A DNA stretch of 64,000 bases from Mesorhizobium sp. YM1C-6-2 (GTDB lineage: Bacteria; Pseudomonadota; Alphaproteobacteria; Rhizobiales; Rhizobiaceae), in assembly GCF_003666685.1 (NCBI RefSeq), contig NZ_RCIZ01000004.1:372001-436000 (forward strand). The letters run 5' to 3'. Of this stretch, positions 27,412 to 34,845 are shown in pieces (positions within the stretch are counted from its first letter, which is position 1; every line of letters begins with the position of its first letter). The position numbers were made by a program, and so were the translations under genes. A model generated the notes under the pieces. It saw only the letters and a program-made list of their open reading frames with translations. It searched no databases and was not told the origin of the DNA.

Positions 27412-28056
27412 TCAAGCGGCGTATGCGGCCGCTGCGATGTCGTTCACGGACAGCAGCGTGTCGATGCGGGCGGTAGCCCTGTCGAGCGCGGCAGCCACGG
27501 CGTCAGGTCCCATGGCGACGCCTTCCACGCGGATGACCTCGACGTCGGTCATTCCCATGAAGGCCAGCACGGAGCGAAGATACGGAATGGCATGATCCAT
27601 CTGCACCGCCGCGCCCTCCGAATAGACGCCGCCGGACGCCAGCACGATATAGACCTTCTTGCCGGTCACCAGGCCCTTCGGGCCGTTCTGGCCGTAGGAG
27701 AAACTCCGGCCCGAGCGGGCGATATGGTCGATCCAGGACTTCAGCGTCGAGGAGATGTTGAAGTTGATGAAGCCGGTGGCGAGGATGACCGTGTCGGCCG
27801 CGAACAGTTCGTCGAGGACGGCGTCGGACACTGCGACGACCTCGGCCTGGCGCTGGGTCCGCGCCTCGGCGGGCGTGTAGATGCCGGTCGAATAGTCGGG
27901 GTCTATATGCGGCAGCGGGTTGGCGGCGAGGTCCCTGACCGCGAGCGTGGAGCCGGGATTGGCTTCGCGCAGTTTTGCGGCCAGTTCGGTGGCGACGCGG
28001 GTCGAGTGGGAGGCAGCCCCGCGTGGGCTGGAAGTGACGAGGAGGATGGAGGACAT
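27412..28056 (-). CDS. azoR: FMN-dependent NADH-azoreductase
   Basis: A 214-residue flavodoxin-fold protein of the AzoR/AcpD family, which uses FMN and NADH to reduce quinones and azo compounds. The phosphate-binding loop for FMN is in LLVTSSPRGAASHSTRVA; ATGFINFNISSTLKSWIDHI carries the conserved PMYNF-equivalent (here GFINF) and the dimer-helix; and ASGGVYSEG near 145 binds the flavin. ATG 28056 has GAGGATGGAGG-type upstream bases on its strand. It is divergent from a LysR-type gene, its likely regulator. Confidence 0.9.
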   Translation of the reverse strand: MSSILLVTSSPRGAASHSTRVATELAAKLREANPGSTLAVRDLAANPLPHIDPDYSTGIYTPAEARTQRQAEVVAVSDAVLDELFAADTVILATGFINFNISSTLKSWIDHIARSGRSFSYGQNGPKGLVTGKKVYIVLASGGVYSEGAAVQMDHAIPYLRSVLAFMGMTDVEVIRVEGVAMGPDAVAAALDRATARIDTLLSVNDIAAAAYAA

Positions 28057-28134
28057 TGGCTTAACTCCGTGGGGCGGTTGATGTGTCGGAGCCAATGTGG
28101 GCATTTCGATCCATTCGAAAAACTGGTATATTAT

Positions 28135-28162
28135 CTATTCAATCCATCTATGGAGTGGATAG
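28135..28162 (+). promoter_or_regulatory. Candidate LysR binding dyad
   Basis: CTATTCAATCCA (28135-28146) and TGGAGTGGATAG (28151-28162) form an inverted repeat matching at 10 of 12 positions around a 4-base centre, immediately before the LysR gene and inside the shared azoR promoter region. Confidence 0.5.
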
Positions 28163-28165
28163 GAC

Positions 28166-29101
28166 ATGCAACCCAACCCCACCCTCGACCAGATGCAGGT
28201 GCTGGTTGCCGTCGCCGAGACCGGCAGCTTTTCGGCCGCCGGGCGCAAGCTCAACCGGGCGCAATCGGTGATCAGCTACACGATCGCCAATCTGGAAGCG
28301 CAGCTCGGGCTGAAGCTGTTCGAGCGCGAAGGCACGCGCGAGCCGTCGCTGACCACCGAGGGCAAGGCGATACTGGCCGACGCGCACCGCATGATCGGCG
28401 TGCTGAACGACATCCGCGCCCGGACGGAGGGGTTGAAGCAGGGGCTCGAGGCGGAACTGGTCATCGCCGTCGACGTCACCTTGCCGGCGCCGGCGCTGAC
28501 CAAGGTGCTCGCCGCCTTCGAAGCAGAATTTCCGTCGGTCGGCCTCAGGCTGAACATCGGGACGCTGGGCATCGTCTGGGATCAGTTGATGAGCCGCAGC
28601 GCTCATGTGAGCTTTGGCGGCCAGCCGGTCGCCGTCGGCGACGAACTGGTGGCGGTGCGCATCGGCTCCGCCTCGATGACGCCCGTCGCCGCGCCCGGCC
28701 ATCCGCTGGCGACCTACAAGGGCAGGGTGCCGCTTTCGGAAGTGCGCGAGCATATCCAGCTCGTCATCTCCGACGTGTCGACGATGACGAAAGGCAAGGA
28801 TTTCGGTGTCTTCGCCTACCGGACGTGGCGCATGACCGACACCTCGACCAAGCGCGAGCTGATCCTGTCCGGGCTCGGCTGGGGCGGTCTGCCGACCTGG
28901 ATGATCCTCGACGACGTGGCGGCGGGGCGGCTCGCCTTGCTCGACCTGGAGCCCTATCCGGAGCGGCCCTACCAGTTGCGCGCCTTCTACCGCGCCGACT
29001 CGCCGCCCGGGCCCGCGGCGAGCTGGCTGATCGAACGTTTCAAGCAGGAATTGCCGAAGGTTTGCGCGACCTTGCCGGAGGCGCTGCAAAAGCGGGCGTG
29101 A
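28166..29101 (+). CDS. LysR-family transcriptional regulator
   Basis: A 311-residue LysR-type regulator of usual length. The N-terminal winged helix is LDQMQVLVAVAETGSFSAAG then RKLNRAQSVISYTIANLEAQ, and the LysR hallmark LGLKLFEREG follows. The remaining ~220 residues are the periplasmic-binding-like inducer domain. Divergent from azoR, so it probably controls that quinone/azo reductase in response to a quinone-like or electrophilic signal; this is an inference from arrangement. Confidence 0.92.
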   Translation: MQPNPTLDQMQVLVAVAETGSFSAAGRKLNRAQSVISYTIANLEAQLGLKLFEREGTREPSLTTEGKAILADAHRMIGVLNDIRARTEGLKQGLEAELVIAVDVTLPAPALTKVLAAFEAEFPSVGLRLNIGTLGIVWDQLMSRSAHVSFGGQPVAVGDELVAVRIGSASMTPVAAPGHPLATYKGRVPLSEVREHIQLVISDVSTMTKGKDFGVFAYRTWRMTDTSTKRELILSGLGWGGLPTWMILDDVAAGRLALLDLEPYPERPYQLRAFYRADSPPGPAASWLIERFKQELPKVCATLPEALQKRA

Positions 29102-29134
29102 GGCACAAACTGTTGTAGGGCCTGTCGTTCCGCG

Positions 29135-29737
29135 TCACCCGGAGCGGGCGGTCATCAGCCCGTCGACAAGCGCGATCAGCGTCAGCCGATAGTCGCCGGC
29201 GGGAGCGCCGGCGTCGATGGCAAGCGCTGCGCGATCGAACATGGCGGCAAGCAGCCCCGTCAGCGCGTCGGCGGGGAGCGCCTTCATCGCACCGGAATCC
29301 ATCGTCGCGACAAGGCCTTCGCGTAGCGTCCTGTTGCCGTGCCTGGCGTCGATCTCGTCCATCCCGGCCCGTCCGAGCACCGCCGGCCCGTCGAGCAGGA
29401 GCAGGCGGGTGCGGCCTGGCGTGCGCATGGCCTGGAGATAGGCCTCCGAGCCGGCGAGCAGTGCTTCGCGTGGGGGCAGGGAGGCCGGTGACGCGCTCTC
29501 GATCTCGGCCGCGACCTCAGCGGCTTCCTGCTCGACCACCGCCTGGAACAGCGCCTGCTTGTCGGCGAAGTGGTGGTAGAGCGCGCCGCGCGTGACGCCG
29601 GCGGCCGCCACGATCTCCGGTGTGCTCGTCTCGGCGTAGGATTTTTCGGTGAACAGCTTTCGTGCCGCCGCGATGAGATCGCGGCGCGTGGCTTCCGTCC
29701 GGTCGCGGTTGGTGCGGCGTTCTTTTGTCTCTTGCAT
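29135..29737 (-). CDS. TetR-family repressor
   Basis: A 200-residue TetR-type protein. The DNA-binding part is TRRDLIAAARKLFTEKSYAE and VAAAGVTRGALYHHFADKQA, near residues 17-62; the C-terminal domain includes RTRLLLLDGPAVLGRAGMDE, common in one TetR subgroup (TetR_C with LLLxDGPAVLG). ATG 29737 fits the family N-terminus; a frame reaching 29770 runs through the operator and is less likely. It is divergent from a VOC protein gene with shared CATACA/TGTATG sites. Confidence 0.9.
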   Translation of the reverse strand: MQETKERRTNRDRTEATRRDLIAAARKLFTEKSYAETSTPEIVAAAGVTRGALYHHFADKQALFQAVVEQEAAEVAAEIESASPASLPPREALLAGSEAYLQAMRTPGRTRLLLLDGPAVLGRAGMDEIDARHGNRTLREGLVATMDSGAMKALPADALTGLLAAMFDRAALAIDAGAPAGDYRLTLIALVDGLMTARSG

Positions 29738-29782
29738 ACATGCAGCCTGTATGTTAATTAAAAGATACATACAGATTGTATG
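29735..29782. promoter_or_regulatory. Two TetR-type operator palindromes
   Basis: CATACA (29735-29740) with TGTATG (29748-29753), and CATACA-GAT-TGTATG (29768-29782), lie in the short divergent region. The first overlaps the start codon of the TetR gene, suggesting autoregulation. Confidence 0.65.
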
Positions 29783-29806
29783 TTAAATGAAGGAGGAAGG
29801 AAAGCC

Positions 29807-30232
29807 ATGAAAACGACGAGCTATTACCCGGTGCTGATGGTCGACGACGTTGCTCCGGCGGCCGCCTTCTATGTCGAGCATTTCGGCTTCAAGCCGCTTT
29901 TCGAGAGCGACTGGTACGTGCACCTGCAGTCCGGCGACGACGAGAGCGTCAACCTCGCCATCCTGCAGGGCGACCACGAGACGATCCCGCCGGAGGGCAG
30001 GGGCCGCGCCAGCGGGGTCCTGATCAATTTCGAGGTCGAGGACCCGGATGCGCTTTATGCGCGGGTGCAGGCAGCCGGCCTGCCGATCCTGCGGACGCTG
30101 CGCGACGAGCCGTTCGGCCAGCGGCATTTCATCACCAGGGATCCCAACGGCGTGCTGATCGACGTGATCAAGCCGATCCCGCCGAGCGAGGAGTTCCTGG
30201 CGCAGTTCGCCCCCGAGGCGGTGGGCCGGTAG
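29807..30232 (+). CDS. VOC-superfamily (glyoxalase/bleomycin-resistance-like) protein
   Basis: A 141-residue protein of the VOC superfamily: [20 protein letters not shown] at the start, [20 protein letters not shown], the [20 protein letters not shown] repeat, and [17 protein letters not shown] with the metal-site Asp/Glu region. A metal-dependent enzyme or small-ligand-binding resistance protein; the substrate is unknown. AGGAGGAAGGAAAGCC precedes the ATG. Probably repressed by the divergent TetR protein through the CATACA palindromes. Confidence 0.87.
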   Translation: MKTTSYYPVLMVDDVAPAAAFYVEHFGFKPLFESDWYVHLQSGDDESVNLAILQGDHETIPPEGRGRASGVLINFEVEDPDALYARVQAAGLPILRTLRDEPFGQRHFITRDPNGVLIDVIKPIPPSEEFLAQFAPEAVGR

Positions 30233-30238
30233 CAGGCC

Positions 30239-30973
30239 CTACTGCGCCGGCTGCTCCGGCGCAGCTGGTTCCGGCGTTGCAGGCTCGGGCGTTGCCGGCG
30301 GCGGTTCGGGCTGAGCCTCCTGCGGCGCAGGCTGTTCCGGCGCCGCGGGCGCCGGTTCGACCGGCGCGGGCATGGTGGCCTCCGGTGCAGTCGGCGCCGG
30401 CTGCTCGGGCACCGGCTGTTCGGCAGCCGGTGGCTCGGGCGCGGGCCTTTCGGCGACCGCCTTCAGCTTGGCGAGGCCCTTCTCGTAGTCGTTGCCGATC
30501 CAGCGGTCGAACATCAGGCCGAACCATTTTGCCGGGATGCCTTCGAGTCCAGCCTTGAAGACCCAGGTGACCCTGGTGCCGCTGGTTGTCGGCACCAGTT
30601 CGAAACTGGAGACCGGCTTGCCGCGGACGCCGAAGTCGAGCTGTGTCTCGACGAAGGTCGGCGGTTCGTATCGGATGATCGTTTGCGAGCCTTTGCCGAC
30701 GTCGGCGTGCTCCGACGACCAGTTCATCTGCTGGCCGAGCCCGCTCTCCGGTCCCTCGAACGTGTATGTGATGTTGGGATCGAGGTCGGCCCAGGGCGAG
30801 AACTCGTTGAACCGCCTGAGGTCGCCTACGACGGCGAAGACCTTGTCGGGCGGTGCGGCGATCTCGATCGAGCGGGTCACCACGGCCTGCGGCGGCAGCA
30901 GGAACGATCCGCCCACGATGATGAGGGCGACCGCCGCGATGAGGTAGAAAAGCCACTTCAGGAAAGTCAGCAT
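30239..30973 (-). CDS. Membrane-anchored SRPBCC-domain protein with Pro/Ala-rich tail
   Basis: A 244-residue protein. One N-terminal membrane helix (LKWLFYLIAAVALIIVGGSF) is followed by an SRPBCC/polyketide-cyclase-like domain (residues ~30-175: EIAAPPDKVFAVVGDLRRFN, FSPWADLDPNITYTFEG, VTWVFKAGLEGIPAKWFGLM). The final ~70 residues are a low-complexity Pro/Ala/Glu/Gln tail. SRPBCC folds bind hydrophobic ligands; function here is unknown. The tail resembles those of the nearby LysM and SH3 proteins and may span the periplasm. Confidence 0.82.
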   Translation of the reverse strand: MLTFLKWLFYLIAAVALIIVGGSFLLPPQAVVTRSIEIAAPPDKVFAVVGDLRRFNEFSPWADLDPNITYTFEGPESGLGQQMNWSSEHADVGKGSQTIIRYEPPTFVETQLDFGVRGKPVSSFELVPTTSGTRVTWVFKAGLEGIPAKWFGLMFDRWIGNDYEKGLAKLKAVAERPAPEPPAAEQPVPEQPAPTAPEATMPAPVEPAPAAPEQPAPQEAQPEPPPATPEPATPEPAAPEQPAQ

Positions 30974-31066
30974 GCCGGCTCCCTTGGCTATCAGCCTGGA
31001 CCGGCAGGATTGTCCGCCGATGCCGCTGCGTCAAGCCGCGGCGCCGGGGAAAGCGGCGCTTAGCGC

Positions 31067-31678
31067 CTACATCTTGTCGATGACCGACTGCACGCCTTCG
31101 GTCGGCACGCCGTCGCGCGCGCCGGCGGTCAGGATGGCGGGCACGATCGCCTCCGCCGTGTCGACGACCAGCGGATTGACCAGATGGCCGGTATGGATGA
31201 AGCCTTCGGCGCGCATGTGGTCGAGCAGCGCCAGCATCGGGTTCCAGAAGCCCCCAACATTGCCGAAGACCATGGGCTTGCGGTGATGGCCGAGCTGCGC
31301 CCAGGTCATGATCTCGATGATCTCCTCGACCGTCCCGATGCCGCCCGGCAACGCCACAAAGGAGTCCGATTTCTCGAACATTATGTGCTTGCGCTCATGC
31401 ATGTTCTCGGTGACGACGAGTTCATTGAGGCGCTGGAGCGCGGCCTGGGTCGCTTCCTTGGTCATCAGGAAACGCGGGATGATGCCGGTGACCTTGCCGC
31501 CGGCGCGCAGTGCGCCATCGGCGACCGCCCCCATGATCCCCTTGCCGCCGCCGCCATAGACCAGTTCGAGGCCGGCATTCGCGATGGCGCGCCCGAGCAC
31601 ATGGCCGGCCTTCAGGTAGAGTTCGTCGTTACCCGGCGAAGAACCGCAATAGACGCAGACGGATCGAATCGTGTTCAT
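31067..31678 (-). CDS. LOG-family nucleotide phosphoribohydrolase
   Basis: A 203-residue LOG (LONELY GUY) family protein. The signature PGGIGTVEEIIEIMTWAQLG is present, with the upstream conserved ENMHERKHIMFEKSDSFVAL; the N-terminus RSVCVYCGSSPGNDELYLKA and YGGGGKGIMGAVADGAL bind the nucleotide phosphate. Plant and some bacterial members release cytokinin bases from their 5'-monophosphates; others hydrolyse AMP-like nucleotides. Which applies here cannot be decided by sequence. Confidence 0.93.
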   Translation of the reverse strand: MNTIRSVCVYCGSSPGNDELYLKAGHVLGRAIANAGLELVYGGGGKGIMGAVADGALRAGGKVTGIIPRFLMTKEATQAALQRLNELVVTENMHERKHIMFEKSDSFVALPGGIGTVEEIIEIMTWAQLGHHRKPMVFGNVGGFWNPMLALLDHMRAEGFIHTGHLVNPLVVDTAEAIVPAILTAGARDGVPTEGVQSVIDKM

Positions 31679-31801
31679 GCGGCTGATTGGTGATTTCCCG
31701 GGGGGACAGGTCAAGACCCCTTGCCGGTCTTTTCTTGTCGCTCCCGGCGAAACAGGTTAGACCCGCACACAGAGGCCGGGTGGTCCTCGGGGCAGGACGT
31801 A

Positions 31802-33844
31802 ATGGCGGTAACGACGAATAAGGCATTGCTTTTCCTCGCGGGCGGCGTCGCCGCTGCCGCCATTGTCGCCTATGCCGCCGGCGCCTTCGACCCGCTGCTG
31901 AAGCGGCAGGAGACCATCGCCGCCCTGCCGGATGCGGGACAGGAAACCGGCCAGGCCGAGCCGGGCAAGACGCCTGCCGCCGAGCCGCCGGCCGCGGCTT
32001 CTCCCGAGACGCCCTCGGAACCCGAAGCCGCCACGCCGGCCGAGCCCCCGGCGACCGCCGCCGCGCCCGAGCCCGCGGGCAAGCCGCCTGTCGTGCCGCC
32101 GAGCTTCGACGTCGTGCGCGTCGAGGGCAACGGCTCGCTCGTCATCGCCGGCAAGGCCGCCCCCGATGCGAATGTCGATCTCCTGGTCGGCTCCAACGTG
32201 ATCGGCAGCACGAAGGCCGGTCCCGACGGCGATTTCGCGGTCGTGCTCGAGGATCCGCTGAAGCCCGGCAACTATCAGATCGTGCTGCGCGCCACAGCGC
32301 CCGATAACGTCGTCGCCATGTCGGTCGAGACGGCCGTCGTGTCGATCCCCGAGACGCCGGAAGGGCAGGTGCTGGCCCTCGTGGAGGAGCCGGGGAAACC
32401 CTCGCAGATGATCACGCTGCCGAAGCCGCAGGCTCCCGCTGCCGAAGTGAAGACGCCGGAAGCCGCCGCGCCGCCGGCCGCCACTGCGCCGGCAGCCGAA
32501 GCGCCTCCCGCAGCGGAAACGCCGCCCGCCGCTGAGGTCCCCGCAGCCCAGCCGAAACCGGAAACCGAGATGCAGGCGGCGCTGCCGCCACAGGCCGAGC
32601 CGGCCGCGAAGCCGGCGCCGCCGGTTGCCGGCCCGACCGTCCGGGTCGAGGCGGTCGAGATCGACGGCCGCAAGATATTCGTCGCCGGCTCGGCCGACCC
32701 CGGACGCACCGTGCGCGGCTACGCCAACGAGATCCTGCTCGGCGACGCCAAGGCCTCGCCTGACGGCCGCTATCTGATCGAGGCTGACCGCGACCTGCCG
32801 GTCGGCGACTACATCATCCGCGTCGATGCGCTTGAGCCGGACGGGGTAAAGGTGGCCGCCCGCGCGGCGGTGCCGTTCGAGCGCGAGCCCGGCGAGACCC
32901 TCGCGGCGGTCGCACCCGCCGCCGGGCAGCCTCTCGCCGCCGCGCCGCCCGCCCAGCCACAGGCGGAAACGCCCGCCGCACAGCAGTCTCAGCCCGCAGC
33001 GCCTGCGCCGGCCGCCGCCCAGCCGCCCGCAGCCGCGGAGGCTGAGCCCGGACAGCAGCCGGCCGCGGACGCGCCAGCAACGGCATCACCTGATTCCGCT
33101 GCGGCCCAAGCTCCTGCGACCGCCGCCGAGACGCCGCCGGCAGATGGCGCGGCGCTGCCTTCGGCGGAAGCGCCGGCTGCCCAGCCAGGTGCGCCCGCCG
33201 CCGCGGAACCGCCTGCGGCCGTGGCCGAAGCGCCTGCGTCGGGGACGCCGGCTGCCGACCAGCCCGCTGCTTCGAGCCCTGCAACGCCGGCTCCCGCACA
33301 GCCGGAGCCTGCCGCTCCCACCGCAGAGGCGACCACGCCGCCGGCAGCCGAGCCCCCCGCATCGCCGCCAGCCGTTGCCGAGGCTCCTGCCGCCGCGAAG
33401 CCGGCGGCTCCCGCAGCGTCCGCTTCCGATGCGCCGGCGGCTGTCGAGCCCGCGCTGCCTGAGGCCGGCGAGGCCGAAAAGAACGTCGCCGCGGCACCCG
33501 CGCCGGAGAGCGAATTGCCGGCGCCGCCGCCGGCGGGCGTGGATGAAGTGCTCGCCCCGAAGCTGCAGTCGGTCGACAGCGCCGTCATCATCAGGCGCGG
33601 CGACACGCTGTGGCGCATCTCGCGGCGCGTCTATGGCCGCGGCATCCGCTATTCGACCATCTATCTGGCCAACGAGAAGCAGATCGAGGACCCGGATCGC
33701 ATCTGGCCCGGCCAGGTCTTCAAGGTCCCGGAGAAATCCAACGACGGCAAGGCCGACGCCGACTACACGACGCTCGGCGACCGCCTGACCACGGTGCCGA
33801 AGGAAGGCGAGCCGGACGCGGCTCCGCCCGAGGCGCAGCAGTAG
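31802..33844 (+). CDS. LysM-domain protein with long Pro/Ala-rich regions
   Basis: A 680-residue protein. An N-terminal membrane helix (LLFLAGGVAAAAIVAYAAGA) anchors it. Two Ig-like or carboxypeptidase-regulatory-like beta modules (near VRVEGNGSLVIAGKAAPDAN and VRVEAVEIDGRKIFVAGSAD) are separated by long Ala/Pro/Glu low-complexity stretches, and a LysM domain lies near residue 600: IIRRGDTLWRISRRVYGRGI, then ANEKQIEDPDRIWPGQVFKV. LysM binds peptidoglycan glycans, so the protein probably bridges inner membrane and cell wall. Homologues are widespread in Rhizobiales, with uncertain function. Confidence 0.88.
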   Translation: MAVTTNKALLFLAGGVAAAAIVAYAAGAFDPLLKRQETIAALPDAGQETGQAEPGKTPAAEPPAAASPETPSEPEAATPAEPPATAAAPEPAGKPPVVPPSFDVVRVEGNGSLVIAGKAAPDANVDLLVGSNVIGSTKAGPDGDFAVVLEDPLKPGNYQIVLRATAPDNVVAMSVETAVVSIPETPEGQVLALVEEPGKPSQMITLPKPQAPAAEVKTPEAAAPPAATAPAAEAPPAAETPPAAEVPAAQPKPETEMQAALPPQAEPAAKPAPPVAGPTVRVEAVEIDGRKIFVAGSADPGRTVRGYANEILLGDAKASPDGRYLIEADRDLPVGDYIIRVDALEPDGVKVAARAAVPFEREPGETLAAVAPAAGQPLAAAPPAQPQAETPAAQQSQPAAPAPAAAQPPAAAEAEPGQQPAADAPATASPDSAAAQAPATAAETPPADGAALPSAEAPAAQPGAPAAAEPPAAVAEAPASGTPAADQPAASSPATPAPAQPEPAAPTAEATTPPAAEPPASPPAVAEAPAAAKPAAPAASASDAPAAVEPALPEAGEAEKNVAAAPAPESELPAPPPAGVDEVLAPKLQSVDSAVIIRRGDTLWRISRRVYGRGIRYSTIYLANEKQIEDPDRIWPGQVFKVPEKSNDGKADADYTTLGDRLTTVPKEGEPDAAPPEAQQ

Positions 33845-34147
33845 AAGCCTGCGCGCAGTTCAACGGCTGAAAATCGATCCGGTAGGCGGCCGGTCGCTTC
33901 CGCAATGGGAGGCGAAGACGAGGCATTTGCGCGGTCCGAACGCACTGCCGAATCCGCTCTGTCGTCCGCCGCAAGAAGCTCCGTGCATCGTCCCCGCCGC
34001 GCGCAACCGGACCCTTCCTTTGCGTCACCGCTTCAGGTGCAATTTTTGATCCGTTTCGAGGGAACGCTTGGCCGCCGTCCGCGTTCAGGAGCGCCGTTCA
34101 TTCGGCATCCGTATATCCGCGAAAAGAAGTCACATAAGGAACGGGTC
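33845..34147. other. Intergenic stretch carrying a stress promoter
   Basis: 303 bases. An open frame from 33905 runs in frame into the DUF982 gene but lacks a ribosome site and family-like sequence. The only strong signal is the EcfG-type promoter at 34061-34085. Confidence 0.6.
34061..34085 (+). promoter_or_regulatory. EcfG-type general stress promoter
   Basis: GGAAC (34061-34065), exactly 16 bases, then CGTT (34082-34085): a full match to the EcfG/RpoE2 consensus of Rhizobiales. It lies 62 bases before the DUF982 gene, with no other gene between. Confidence 0.7.
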
Positions 34148-34441
34148 ATGCTCGACACTGCCTTCGCTTCCCCGATTGTCGTCCTTGTCGGAATGGGATT
34201 TCCGCTGGAAATCAAGGGCGTCATGGACGCTGTCCGCTACATGGACGGACAGCCGGCCCAGTCCCGGGACGAGGCGTTTCACGCGACCTATGGCGCGTGC
34301 CGTGACGCGCTGGAGGGCAATGCCTCCGTAGCGGAAGCGCGCGATGTGCTGTGTGCCCTGGCCCGGCGTCGCGGTGTTCTCGTCGAGGAAAGGCGGAGCC
34401 GGCCAGCGTCCGCAGTCGCAGGCGGCTCGCTGGCCGCCTGA
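34148..34441 (+). CDS. DUF982 family protein, predicted general stress gene
   Basis: A 97-residue protein of the rhizobial DUF982 family. Diagnostic text: PIVVLVGMGFPLEIKGVMDA near the start, YMDGQPAQSRDEAFHATYGA, CRDALEGNASVAEARDVLCA. The family is abundant in Rhizobiales, often in many copies, with no known function. AAGGAACG precedes the ATG. The EcfG-type promoter upstream suggests that this copy belongs to the general stress regulon. The C-terminal ~20 residues are basic and low complexity. Confidence 0.83.
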   Translation: MLDTAFASPIVVLVGMGFPLEIKGVMDAVRYMDGQPAQSRDEAFHATYGACRDALEGNASVAEARDVLCALARRRGVLVEERRSRPASAVAGGSLAA

Positions 34442-34482
34442 TCGCCCCGGCGACTGAGAGAAGCGCTTGCTTTGAGGAGCTT

Positions 34483-34507
34483 CATCGTTTATCGCCGATA
34501 AACGATG
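34483..34507 (+). promoter_or_regulatory. Perfect 12-bp operator overlapping the ArsR gene start
   Basis: CATCGTTTATCG (34483-34494), a single centre base, and CGATAAACGATG (34496-34507) form a perfect palindrome. The last arm includes the ATG at 34505, so binding would cover the translation start; self-repression is the simplest reading. Confidence 0.75.
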
Positions 34508-34819
34508 AACATGCTCTCGCCTGACACGACCATGGATGCGGCGCGACGGCAGCTTGCCTTGCGCTTCGCGGCGCTGTCGCATCCCGTCCGCATCGAAATC
34601 CTGCAACACCTTGCCCTCCATGATGCCTGCTGCTGCGGCGACGTCGTGCAAAGGCTCGATCTTGCGCAATCCACTATTTCGCAGCATCTGAAGGTGCTCG
34701 TGGAGGCGGGCCTGGTTAGTTACCGGCCCGATCGACCGCGTTCCCGTTACAGCGTCAACCGGGAAGCGCTCGCGGCGCTCTCGGACTCGGTCGCAAGCCT
34801 CGTCAAATCCTGCTGCTGA
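34505..34819 (+). CDS. ArsR-family regulator with paired cysteines
   Basis: A 104-residue ArsR-type winged helix: LRFAALSHPVRIEILQHLAL, then GDVVQRLDLAQSTISQHLKV and EAGLVSYRPDRPRSRYSVN. A DACCCGD triplet of cysteines precedes the recognition helix and a CC pair ends the protein, so metal or redox sensing through thiols is plausible. The ATG at 34505 lies inside the palindrome and has no nearby ribosome site; ATGs at 34511 or 34532 are alternatives. The Atm1-type exporter follows 26 bases later and may be in the same transcript. Confidence 0.87.
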   Translation: MNMLSPDTTMDAARRQLALRFAALSHPVRIEILQHLALHDACCCGDVVQRLDLAQSTISQHLKVLVEAGLVSYRPDRPRSRYSVNREALAALSDSVASLVKSCC

Positions 34820-34845
34820 CCCGCACGAATTAAAGGCACGCCACA

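Noticed and set aside
33905..34147. In-frame extension of the DUF982 gene
   Set aside because: Contains the EcfG promoter and lacks a ribosome site; the family begins at the ATG at 34148.
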